Of a stretch of 41,264 bases of DNA, positions 19,078 to 25,707 are shown piece by piece. Source of the DNA: CAIWKO01 sp964469155 (lineage in GTDB: Bacteria; Bacteroidota; Bacteroidia; Bacteroidales; CAIWKO01). Position numbers and translations under genes: made by a program. Where the stretch lies: contig CAYXXU010000041.1 in NCBI GenBank assembly GCA_964469155.1, positions 1 to 41,264 on the forward strand. Reading direction: 5' to 3'. Position 1 is the stretch's first letter. Every line of letters begins with the position of its first letter. A model generated the notes under the pieces. That model saw only the letters and a program-made list of their open reading frames with translations, did not search any database and was not told the DNA's origin.

Positions 19078-19364
19078 TCAATTTAGGCCCTCATCTGTTT
19101 GTTTTAACACGGGGAACACAGTTTTCCGAGCAGGGGTTCCTCTTTGAGATTTTATCCTATACCCCAATGAGATAATTACATCCAGGTTGTAGTGGTCAAT
19201 ATCTCTTTCTACTTCTCTTCGAACTTGTCGGAATTTCTGACAGGTTGGGCAGGCTTCAAGTTCTTTTTCAAAATACACATTAGCTACATGCTCTGCAATC
19301 GTACTTCTTCCCTTTCCGAATAGACTAGCCATTTGTTCTTGCGAGGCCAAACAGTTTCATCTCT
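19078..19364 (-). pseudogene. RhuM-family DNA-binding protein remnant
   Basis: The 90-residue frame SQEQMASLFGKGRSTIAEHVANVYFEKELE...HYNLDVIISLGYRIKSQRGT matches the N-terminal DNA-binding half of the RhuM (virulence RhuM) family. Directly upstream, in another frame, 19347-19361 encodes DETVW, the residues that normally precede this block; the junction at about 19342-19346 is one base short of the two codons expected between TVW and Q. The C-terminal side diverges right after SQRGT, where intact members continue with FRxWA and a long second domain. It is therefore a decayed fragment: frameshifted and truncated at both ends. Nothing recognisable remains between it and mrdA. Confidence 0.7.
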
Positions 19365-19463
19365 AAATGGATAAAACTAAAAACTATTCGCTATTCATTA
19401 TTCACTATTCATTGCTCTCATTATCTCTGATGGAAATTCTCTTCACAGAAACTAATATTTTCT

Positions 19464-19471
19464 TAGCTTTG
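19464..19471 (+). promoter_or_regulatory. -7 element (TAGCTTTG) for the lipoprotein gene
   Basis: TAGCTTTG matches TAnnTTTG and lies 24 bases upstream of the ATG at 19496. It supports this start rather than an in-frame ATG at 19367 that reads through low-complexity spacer. Confidence 0.5.
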
Positions 19472-19495
19472 CTTTCGAAATCACAGCGCATTATC

Positions 19496-19912
19496 ATGAA
19501 AAAGAGCCTCATCTTATTAGTCTTCATCACCCTCGTACTGTTTTCCTGCAAAGAAAAGGTAACAGGCTATTCTCCTGCCTTTCTGGGCTATTGGTATGGA
19601 ACCAATGGCAACGCTAAATACATTTTGAATATAGATCTCGAAAGCCATGCCGTTTATAAGATCGACTGGCCCGAATCCAATTCGGTTACCATTGAAGGCA
19701 CGGCCCGTGCCAACACCCGGCGCCTGAACATTGATGGGAAAAAATATTTCGATATTGTGGAATATCCTCATGCTATCGACACCATCGCCGATCCTTATTT
19801 TATTCCCACTGCCGACAGTGCCCTTTTCAGGGCCCACTACCGAATGATTTTGAATGGACTCCACAAAACCTCCGAGGACATCCCAACAGGCGACTTTAAG
19901 TTTTATAAATAA
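19496..19912 (+). CDS. Small hypothetical lipoprotein
   Basis: 138-residue protein beginning MKKSLILLVFITLVLFSCKEK, a lipoprotein signal with the lipobox cysteine at residue 18. The mature part contains FLGYWYGTNGNAKYILNIDLESHAVYKI and looks like a small beta-sheet domain (lipocalin-like or Bacteroidota-type beta-barrel lipoprotein), but I do not recognise a family. It has its own promoter, and the next gene downstream is convergent. Confidence 0.65.
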   Translation: MKKSLILLVFITLVLFSCKEKVTGYSPAFLGYWYGTNGNAKYILNIDLESHAVYKIDWPESNSVTIEGTARANTRRLNIDGKKYFDIVEYPHAIDTIADPYFIPTADSALFRAHYRMILNGLHKTSEDIPTGDFKFYK

Positions 19913-20001
19913 GAGTTTTTGTTTGAAATACAACAATCATAATATGGTGGATTGAATAAGTTTTTAAGGATCCATCTCTCCATTTATCCCTCTATCCTTC
20001 C

Positions 20002-20835
20002 TTATCCCTTAATGAACTTCTTCACAAAAGGCTTACCGTCAAAGGTGAGTTCTATGAAATAGTTCCCTGAGGCAAGTTTTGACAGGTCAATCATTTTGTT
20101 GTGCTCTGTATCCGGCGAAAGGGTTACTTCCATCACAATCTGCCCGGCTGAGTTATAAACCTTTGCCCGGGTAACATCCAGACGGGTGCGCACAAACATC
20201 ATTTCGACCACAGGATTGGGGAAGATCTCTATATCCATTGTTGCATTGTCCTCACTTATTCCGCTTGGATTGGTGGTGAGCACATTGGTATGCGTCCATG
20301 TGTGGCTGCTGCCGTCGTCCACCAGCCAACTATAGGTAGCAATATGCAGTCCTTCGCCAAACCAGGGATTCATATAGAAAATATCATTTCCATTGATGCC
20401 GTGTCCCACCAGGAAATGTCCACCCCCGCCGTACCAGCCCCAACGAATGATAAAGGGCCTGCCATCCGAAATTTCTGTTGTGATCTCGGGTTGAGTCAGC
20501 GGGCTTCCTGAACCATAATTCTGAATAGCACCAAAATGTACCAGGATATCCTGAATACTTCCGTCATAACCATAGTTATAATTCCAGTAATTGCATCCCA
20601 GAGTGGGATCGACACAGCAATTGGTCGAGCCAAAGTTGTACCATGTGATCACCTGGCGCGCGTATTCCGCAATGTCGCACTGCGCCTGGTTTACCCCGTA
20701 ATAATTCAGGGTGGCTTTTGAAACCCCCGCCCAGCACCATTGATCCTGTTCCTGGATAACTTCCGGCACGTTCAGTACCTGGGCCTGCGAATGAACCGCA
20801 ATGAACAATAAAAAAGTTCCGAGTAATGATTTCAT
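20002..20835 (-). CDS. Secreted papain-like cysteine protease with T9SS sorting domain
   Basis: 277-residue protein with a signal peptide ending HSQAQ (about 19). The catalytic domain resembles the papain-like AvrRpt2/C39-type peptidases: Cys34 in DQWCWAG, His140 in GGGGHFLVGHGI and Asn156 in FYMNPWFG form a plausible triad. Extra cysteines (53, 73, 74, 81) may form disulfides. From about residue 197 a type IX secretion C-terminal domain follows (IEIFPNPVVEMMFVRTR... ending KKFIKG). It begins two bases after the stop of the preceding secreted protein, so the two are translated together. The substrate is unknown. Confidence 0.82.
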   Translation of the reverse strand: MKSLLGTFLLFIAVHSQAQVLNVPEVIQEQDQWCWAGVSKATLNYYGVNQAQCDIAEYARQVITWYNFGSTNCCVDPTLGCNYWNYNYGYDGSIQDILVHFGAIQNYGSGSPLTQPEITTEISDGRPFIIRWGWYGGGGHFLVGHGINGNDIFYMNPWFGEGLHIATYSWLVDDGSSHTWTHTNVLTTNPSGISEDNATMDIEIFPNPVVEMMFVRTRLDVTRAKVYNSAGQIVMEVTLSPDTEHNKMIDLSKLASGNYFIELTFDGKPFVKKFIKG

Positions 20836-20837
20836 GG

Positions 20838-21440
20838 CTATTCGGCGTTTACTTTATTCAAATGTTTTACTTCGCTAATACTATAGAACGATCTGTCTTT
20901 TAATCCCCCTTTGGGGTTGTTTTTTATGTATTGACGGGCCGATTCCAGCGGAAGGAACCCGGCTTGCTCTTTCAGGGCTTTATCGGAACAGTTGGCTACA
21001 AAATCTATATGCAGTTCGAAAAGCCTGAGCATATAATGATAGGCAAGGTTGTTGTTGACAACGGTCTGCAATTCAGCAGCCAGTTTCACTCCTCCCAGGT
21101 CCACGATCTCAATCAAATCGTTCACAATTCTCACCGTGAACAGTATACGGTATTTGCCATCCTTAATGATGGGAACCCTCCATTCGTTCAGTTCCACCAG
21201 CGAATCGCCCGCAGTAAGGGTCATCACCCTGATAGGGGCTCCGGCTATACATTTAGTGAAATCGTCCCTTACATCAAACCCGTATGATTTTTCGCTTCCC
21301 ACGGGTATTTTCGAAAGCTGGACCACAATGTTCTGGTTAACTTTTTTCACAATGGAGTCTTCTATATTCTGCGACTGAAGACCACCCGCAAAAAAAAGCA
21401 TGATGATGATTAGTCGGTTCATGAACATGGCTGTTTTCAT
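20838..21440 (-). CDS. Secreted hypothetical protein paired with the cysteine protease
   Basis: About 200 residues, starting MKTAMFMNRLIIIMLFFAGGLQSQNIEDS, a signal peptide. The start is placed at 21440 (or Met at 21422) because the -7 element lies at 21461-21468, downstream of the first possible ATG at 21485. The mature part has an alternating beta pattern (KSYGFDVRDDF, WRVPIIKDGKYRILFTVRIV) and a helical C-terminal half; no family is recognised. Its stop is two bases before the protease start. The tight coupling suggests a chaperone, inhibitor or substrate partner for the protease, which is inference only. Confidence 0.65.
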   Translation of the reverse strand: MKTAMFMNRLIIIMLFFAGGLQSQNIEDSIVKKVNQNIVVQLSKIPVGSEKSYGFDVRDDFTKCIAGAPIRVMTLTAGDSLVELNEWRVPIIKDGKYRILFTVRIVNDLIEIVDLGGVKLAAELQTVVNNNLAYHYMLRLFELHIDFVANCSDKALKEQAGFLPLESARQYIKNNPKGGLKDRSFYSISEVKHLNKVNAE

Positions 21441-21460
21441 ATAATTTCTTTTTAGAATAA

Positions 21461-21468
21461 CAAATTTA
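21461..21468 (-). promoter_or_regulatory. -7 element (TAAATTTG) for the protease operon
   Basis: On the minus strand TAAATTTG matches TAnnTTTG, 20 bases before the ATG at 21440, and so argues against the longer reading from 21485. Confidence 0.5.
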
Positions 21469-21486
21469 CGAAACAAAATAATCACT

Positions 21487-21601
21487 CGGCGGAATTTAAC
21501 ATTTTTAAGGTCATTTGCCTGCCTTGTCAGCAGACAGGCTTCGCGTCATTATTAGTCATTCTTTGTCATTGAGTTTTGTTTGTTGATCCGCCGCGGCGGA
21601 T
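21487..21601. repeat. REP-like palindromes and dispersed short repeats
   Basis: Contains an imperfect hairpin of GCCTG...CAGGC at 21517-21539, a triplet of gtcatt words (21545-21570), and a perfect 16-bp palindrome ATCCGCCGCGGCGGAT at 21586-21601. The word cggcggannttnaacattttt occurs on both sides (from 21487 and from 21594). Similar words occur inside the element at 9852-10109. No coding sequence is seen. Confidence 0.5.
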
Positions 21602-21617
21602 TGAACATTTTTTTTGC

Positions 21618-21767
21618 CACAAATACACCAATAAGCACCAAAAAACAAATTACAAATAATAACCAAATCCGAAAGATCAATTTCCAAACCGGGCTTAACA
21701 AAGGTTTGGGTTTTTTGAATTTCTTTTTTTTTGGAATTTTGTTGTGTTTTGCATTTTGTTATTTGTG
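21618..21767. repeat. AT-rich imperfect inverted-repeat (MITE-like) element
   Basis: Starts CACAAATA (21618-21625) and ends TATTTGTG (21760-21767). The two halves are imperfect inverted copies of roughly 70 bases meeting at CAAACC...GGTTTG near the centre. The RNA would fold into a long A/U-rich hairpin. There is no reading frame of interest. Together with 21487-21601 it fills the gap before the LytTR-like gene. Confidence 0.45.
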
Positions 21768-21909
21768 TTTTCCTTTAGCTATAGAACCATTTAACCATTC
21801 CCTTCCTCCATTTCTCCTCACCGATTTTTCATATTTTTATATTGCTGATTATTCCGCAAGGGATAATAATCAGTAACTTATTCAGTATTAACTAAAAAAA
21901 TGAAAACGT

Positions 21910-22254
21910 ATGAAAAAAATTAAAAATGATGTGTTTGCAATTAACTCTCAGGGTTCCGTCGATTTTTTTGACGGAAAAGAGGTGCTGTATTTGGTGTCGA
22001 ATAACAACAACACCGGCATTTTTTTCCCTGACAACCGCGTGCTGATCGCCAACCTGCCCCTGAAATGCAGTTGCGGTATTCTAAACGACTATGTCGACTG
22101 CATAGGCGACAGGCTGGCTGTCGATCTGGCAAAGATCAGGAGTTTTGATAAAGAAAAAAGCCTCATGCTTTTTAACAGCGGCGACACATTGACGCTGAAG
22201 CCCGAACAGGCAAAAAGGTTGTGCAAAATGTTGAAAGGCACAGCCGGAGAATAG
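21910..22254 (+). CDS. Stand-alone LytTR-like DNA-binding protein
   Basis: 114 residues without signal peptide or membrane segment. The pattern VLYLVSNNNNTGIFFPDNRVLIANLPLK...LNDYVDCIGDRLAVDLAKIRSFDKEKSLMLFNSGDTLTLKPEQAKRL follows the LytTR fold: a first strand with variable turn, a middle helix, a DRLAVDLAKI block equivalent to the usual RSYLVNLxxI, and a final strand ending in SGDTLTLKPEQ. It lacks a receiver domain. Single-domain LytTR proteins are common in Bacteroidota and usually act as local regulators. The two cysteines in LKCSCGIL are unusual. The target is unknown; the repeat-rich promoter region downstream is a candidate. Confidence 0.6.
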   Translation: MKKIKNDVFAINSQGSVDFFDGKEVLYLVSNNNNTGIFFPDNRVLIANLPLKCSCGILNDYVDCIGDRLAVDLAKIRSFDKEKSLMLFNSGDTLTLKPEQAKRLCKMLKGTAGE

Positions 22255-22321
22255 ACGTTGCCTGCTGTGCTTTTGTGTAAAACCTAAGTGCTGTTTTATG
22301 TCTTGACTAAAGTAAGCGCTT

Positions 22322-22366
22322 AGGGTATCATCAGCCTCCGGCATGAAAGCCTGGGCTGATAACCCT
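22322..22366 (+). terminator. Strong hairpin downstream of the LytTR-like gene
   Basis: AGGGT (22322-22326) and ATCAGCC (22330-22336) pair with GGCTGAT (22354-22360) and ACCCT (22362-22366) around a small inner loop. There is no T-tract, so it may be a non-canonical terminator or a structured leader. It is part of the roughly 360-base gap up to the FN3-like gene. Confidence 0.4.
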
Positions 22367-22471
22367 TGTGGATTCTTTATAATTAGTGCCGGCCTTATGG
22401 CTGAGGTGGGAATAGTATGCCACAAAATAATAACAAATTTCCGGTTGCCATGCTGTGAGGCAATCCGTTTG

Positions 22472-22533
22472 CAGTAAAACCCTGCCTTTTCCAGTAAAAA
22501 CCTTGTGGTTTGCAGGGAAAACCCTCATATGCA
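22472..22533 (+). repeat. Three direct repeats at 20-21 bp spacing upstream of the FN3-like gene
   Basis: Copies begin at 22472, 22492 and 22513 with the shared core CAG(T/G)(A/G)AAAACC(C/T)T. The spacing is two DNA turns, as expected of tandem binding sites for one regulator. The last copy ends about 35 bases before the -7 element at 22568. Confidence 0.5.
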
Positions 22534-22567
22534 ACGATCTGTATTTTTCAGATTGTTTCACCTGTTA

Positions 22568-22575
22568 TAATTTTG
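22568..22575 (+). promoter_or_regulatory. -7 element (TAATTTTG) for the FN3-like gene
   Basis: TAATTTTG matches TAnnTTTG and lies 41 bases before the ATG at 22617. Confidence 0.5.
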
Positions 22576-22616
22576 CAGCTACATAAACGTATTTACAAAC
22601 TTAAAACTTTCCAGCC

Positions 22617-23366
22617 ATGAAAAATTTGCCAATAATTGTTGTTTCTTTAGAAGTGAAGGATATGGATGTTCCTACCCTTATCACTACCGCCAAAGGAGTT
22701 AAAACCACGGGCGATCCCGATGTGGTGAACCCTCCGGTAACCGATGTCGAAATTACTGCGCAAGCCGAGGATCTGTCGAAATGCCATGCCAAGCGCCAGA
22801 CCGATCAATCGGAAAGCCTTACCCGTGAGGAGAACGAGCTCGCTTCAAAGGTCCGACGATCCTATTCCAGGGTGGGCCGCTATGTGGAGGATATAGCCAA
22901 CGAAGTGGCCATTGAGGCCGGCGACGTAAATGTCGGCGAAGCCGTGGTGCTGCGATGCGGGTTCAAGCTGAAAAAGAAACCCGACCTGCATCCCCGCGGT
23001 TTTGAGGTGGTGAAACAAGGAAAAGGCTTCACCCACCTGCGTGTGAAAGCCGTGGGCAAAAAGGCCGGTTATGCCTGGCGCTATGGCATAACCAACGAGG
23101 CCGGCCAGGTGCCCGAACAAATGCTGCCCATACTGTTCACCCTCGAATGTGAGGTGATCGTCAATGGCCAGAAAAGCGGCGCTATGTATGCCTTCCAGTT
23201 TGCCAGCATTTTGCCGGTGTCGCACACCAACAAAACCAAGGCAGCGCTCACGGCCAACACCAAAGATTCCACTCTGACCACGGCCACCAAAACCAAAAAA
23301 GCCACCTTCACTGCCGGCGCCGACCCTTTGAGCTGGAGCGATTTTATTTACGTGGGAAGCATTTAG
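22617..23366 (+). CDS. Hypothetical protein with fibronectin-III-like middle region
   Basis: 249 residues, no signal peptide. An N-terminal acidic/helical region (about 45-105: ITAQAEDLSKCHAKRQTDQSESLTREENELASKVRRSYSRVGRYVEDIANEVA) is followed by an FN3-like segment (about 135-200: GFTHLRVKAVGKKAGYAWRYGITNEAGQVPEQMLPILFTLECEVIVNGQKSGAMYAFQFASILP). A Thr/Lys-rich tail follows, ending DPLSWSDFIYVGSI. Similar proteins in Bacteroidota are of unknown function. It is flanked by 21-bp-periodic repeats on both sides and closed by a strong terminator. Confidence 0.6.
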   Translation: MKNLPIIVVSLEVKDMDVPTLITTAKGVKTTGDPDVVNPPVTDVEITAQAEDLSKCHAKRQTDQSESLTREENELASKVRRSYSRVGRYVEDIANEVAIEAGDVNVGEAVVLRCGFKLKKKPDLHPRGFEVVKQGKGFTHLRVKAVGKKAGYAWRYGITNEAGQVPEQMLPILFTLECEVIVNGQKSGAMYAFQFASILPVSHTNKTKAALTANTKDSTLTTATKTKKATFTAGADPLSWSDFIYVGSI

Positions 23367-23396
23367 CCTTCACTTTCAAAAATATTTACCCTGAAA

Positions 23397-23434
23397 AAAA
23401 TGGCCGCAATATAAAAAGTTGCGGCCATTTTTTT
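23397..23434 (+). terminator. Rho-independent terminator of the FN3-like gene
   Basis: AAAATGGCCGCAA (23397-23409) pairs with TTGCGGCCATTTT (23419-23431) around a 9-base A-rich loop and runs into seven T residues. It is a textbook intrinsic terminator about 30 bases after the stop. Confidence 0.85.
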
Positions 23435-23440
23435 GGGCAG

Positions 23441-23724
23441 GGTGGAAACTCCTGAAGGGATGGCGACCACTCCTGTTAGGAAAGAGGAAACCCCTCTAAG
23501 GAAAGTGACATTCCCTGTAAGTAAGGTGGAAATCCTTTTAAGGAAAATGACATTCCCTTTAGGGAAAGTAATAATCCCTGTAAGGAAGGTGACATCCCCC
23601 TTAAGGAAAGCAACATTTCCTTTAGGGAAGGTGACATTCCCTGTAAGGAAAGTGACATTCCCTTTATGAAAAGTAATAATCCCTGTAAGGAAGGTGGAAA
23701 CGCCTGTAGTTAGGGTGGAAACTT
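23441..23724. repeat. 21-bp tandem repeat array, 13 full units plus a partial one
   Basis: Thirteen units of exactly 21 bases run from 23441 to 23713, followed by a partial unit. The unit is approximately RRGTGACATTCCCTNTAAGG plus AA; many units contain an inverted repeat TTCCCTnnAGGGAA or TTCCnnnnAAGGAA. Units have diverged by a few bases each but no indels are seen, so spacing is strictly two helical turns. Because 21 is a multiple of three, several frames are open on both strands (heptapeptides like RKVTFPV in plus, GNVTFLT in minus), but none has a convincing start, and the longest minus frame reads through the terminator hairpin. I consider it non-coding. Confidence 0.75.
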
Positions 23725-23887
23725 TGTATGTAGACATGAGAATTAAAAATTGAACTTACCGTGTAAGAGTTGAGTGGAAATGTTAATATTTAAAAGTTTT
23801 TTTTATTTAGAATTATTTTTTTTATTTTTGGAATCAGATTTACCGGAGACCAGAGACCGGGGGAAAAAACGGGAATAAAATAGAATT
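23725..23887 (+). promoter_or_regulatory. AT-rich leader with -7 element (TATTTTTG)
   Basis: From about 23750 the base composition turns sharply AT-rich. TATTTTTG at 23823-23830 matches TAnnTTTG, 58 bases before the ATG at 23888, and an A-rich leader with ggaataaaa precedes the start. Together with the terminator and 21-bp array, this accounts for the gene-free interval 23367-23887. Confidence 0.45.
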
Positions 23888-24604
23888 ATGTCTGAATTTA
23901 TATTAAACCATAATAATTATAATACTAATCAATTAGCTGATTTTCTTAGAAGAGAAATTCCTAATTCGGCAGTTACAAAAGTACATCCTGTTTATGTAGA
24001 AATTTTTAAAAATGGTGTCACAGTAAGATTATTAATTACTGATAATACAATAACCATAAAGCCAAAAAGGAATGCTTTTCTTTTTTGGTTATTTGTAATA
24101 ATTATTATTTTGCCATTACAATTGATAATTACTGGGTTGCAACAAAGTGGAATACATTTGGGAGCGTTAACATTTTTGATTTATTTAATCGGATGGACAA
24201 TTGCATTAACGGTCAGCTATCTTATCAGCAATGCAATAAACAGTAAAAAAGAAGAACGAGCAGAAGATTTAGTAAACGAAATCGAAAAAGCATTTGAAAA
24301 TAATGCTGCTCCACCAACAACAATAACAAATGAGCCATCTACGTCTACATCTTCAAATACTGTTTCAACTCTAACAACAGATGAATTAACTATTCTATCA
24401 GTCATTTCGCCAAGTATTCTTGAGACTTTAAATGACGCGAAAAAACGAAAAATAATAGCCTTTATCAACATAATTGAACCAACTGACAGTATTGCATTAT
24501 ATGGATCAAATAAGGAAGTGAAAAGAATTGATAAGGAGAGGTGGGCAGCTATAGTCGAACAAGGTCTTGCTGATAAATTTCATGTGATTTATCAAAAAAA
24601 CTAA
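23888..24604 (+). CDS. Hypothetical membrane protein of an AT-rich island
   Basis: 238 residues. An N-terminal cytoplasmic-type domain of about 60 residues (HNNYNTNQLADFLRREIPNSAVTKVHPVYVEIFKNGVTVRLLITDNTITIKPKR) is followed by two transmembrane helices (about 64-85 and 92-113). A charged helix (SKKEERAEDLVNEIEKAFENN), a Ser/Thr-rich linker and a C-terminal helical domain (TTDELTILSVISPSILETLNDAKKRKIIAFINII) complete it. No family is recognised. Codon use is far richer in A/T than in surrounding genes, suggesting acquisition by transfer. Confidence 0.6.
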   Translation: MSEFILNHNNYNTNQLADFLRREIPNSAVTKVHPVYVEIFKNGVTVRLLITDNTITIKPKRNAFLFWLFVIIIILPLQLIITGLQQSGIHLGALTFLIYLIGWTIALTVSYLISNAINSKKEERAEDLVNEIEKAFENNAAPPTTITNEPSTSTSSNTVSTLTTDELTILSVISPSILETLNDAKKRKIIAFINIIEPTDSIALYGSNKEVKRIDKERWAAIVEQGLADKFHVIYQKN

Positions 24605-24718
24605 GGAATTTTTCTAATTATCAAAATAATTTATCCTATGGTTAGGGTTTATGCATTATTATTGCTATTAATTAGCAAGAAAACATAAATTTCCTTGTAA
24701 AAATCGTCAAATAAAAAG

Positions 24719-25438
24719 ATGAGAAAGAAAAATCAATCAACTATTAGAGCTTATAGGCAATTATCTCTTTCAGATGAGGAATCTAATAATTTGAAAGTAG
24801 GGGATAAATTACCATCAGAATTTAATGAAATAAATATTGAGGATTATAAACTAAAATGGTATGAAGCTGAGGAAAATTTATTTGGGATAAGAATTTTTGA
24901 TTGTAGAAAATTTGCCATAGGTACTTTAACAAGCACAACTGATAAAAAAATATTAAAAAACTTTGAAAAATCAAGAATGAGCAGCGGTCTTGAGTATATT
25001 GAAGCTTTGCCTCATAATAGCATAAAAATTAATGTTGATTTAAAATTTGACTTAGAAGATATTGAGAGTAGAGAAATAGAATTACCAGATGGTGCACTTT
25101 TCAAAGCAGGAAGAATGGAAGAAAAATGGGATATTTATAAATACAAAAATAATATCTTCTTTGTCAGAAGTTGGACTAGTGAGCTAGTATATGTTAGTGA
25201 TTATATACCTACCATGTCAGGCTTTGAAATCAGTTATGTATATTTAGGCTACAATGAAATTAATAAGGATAATCCATTTTTTGGATTGAAGGTGGTTGAA
25301 TTTTTAGTTTATAGTCATATTTTACGTGTTCAATTTCCACATCCTATTCCAAAAGAAATAGAAAATGACTCGGAGATGATTACAAAATTTTCATTCTCAT
25401 TATTTGGCGATCTGGGATATTACGCTGCTATAATTTAA
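24719..25438 (+). CDS. Hypothetical protein of an AT-rich island
   Basis: 239 residues, no signal peptide or membrane helix, beta-rich and acidic. It is A/T-rich in codon use like the preceding membrane-protein gene, 114 bases upstream. Segments such as PDGALFKAGRMEEKWDIYKYKNNIFFVRSWTSELVYVSDYI resemble the style of single-domain immunity or SUKH-like proteins, but I cannot assign a family. Start at ATG 24719 with an AAATAAAAAG leader. It may form a functional pair with the upstream membrane protein; that is inference from adjacency and shared composition only. Confidence 0.55.
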   Translation: MRKKNQSTIRAYRQLSLSDEESNNLKVGDKLPSEFNEINIEDYKLKWYEAEENLFGIRIFDCRKFAIGTLTSTTDKKILKNFEKSRMSSGLEYIEALPHNSIKINVDLKFDLEDIESREIELPDGALFKAGRMEEKWDIYKYKNNIFFVRSWTSELVYVSDYIPTMSGFEISYVYLGYNEINKDNPFFGLKVVEFLVYSHILRVQFPHPIPKEIENDSEMITKFSFSLFGDLGYYAAII

Positions 25439-25707
25439 AAATTGGATAGTATTTTTTGCACAGTATAATTCGAGCCTACAAGCATATTAAGTAAAAGGCT
25501 TTCCTCCCTTTCGTCGCCATCCTCCAGCCTGCGTCCGGGTATAAAATGAGGCTCTACCTCAAAACAATAAGTAAAAATGCAAAACCACCCAACTTCCCAT
25601 TTTCCCTTCCTAATAGTCTAATAGTCTGAAAAGCTAATCACCTAATAAAATTTTTTTTGTAAATTGCACTGTTTTTTACTCAATAAACTTAATTCAGGAG
25701 GTCCATT

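Noticed and set aside
20290..20511. Short plus-strand frames within the papain-like protease gene
   Set aside because: These are antisense shadows without leaders or family resemblance.
23441..23724. CRISPR array
   Set aside because: The 21-base units are directly abutting and all alike; there are no unique spacers and no cas genes.
23363..23737. A 124-residue minus-strand heptapeptide-repeat protein over the array
   Set aside because: The frame is open only because the unit length is divisible by three. It reads through an intrinsic terminator of the opposite gene and has no promoter or convincing leader.
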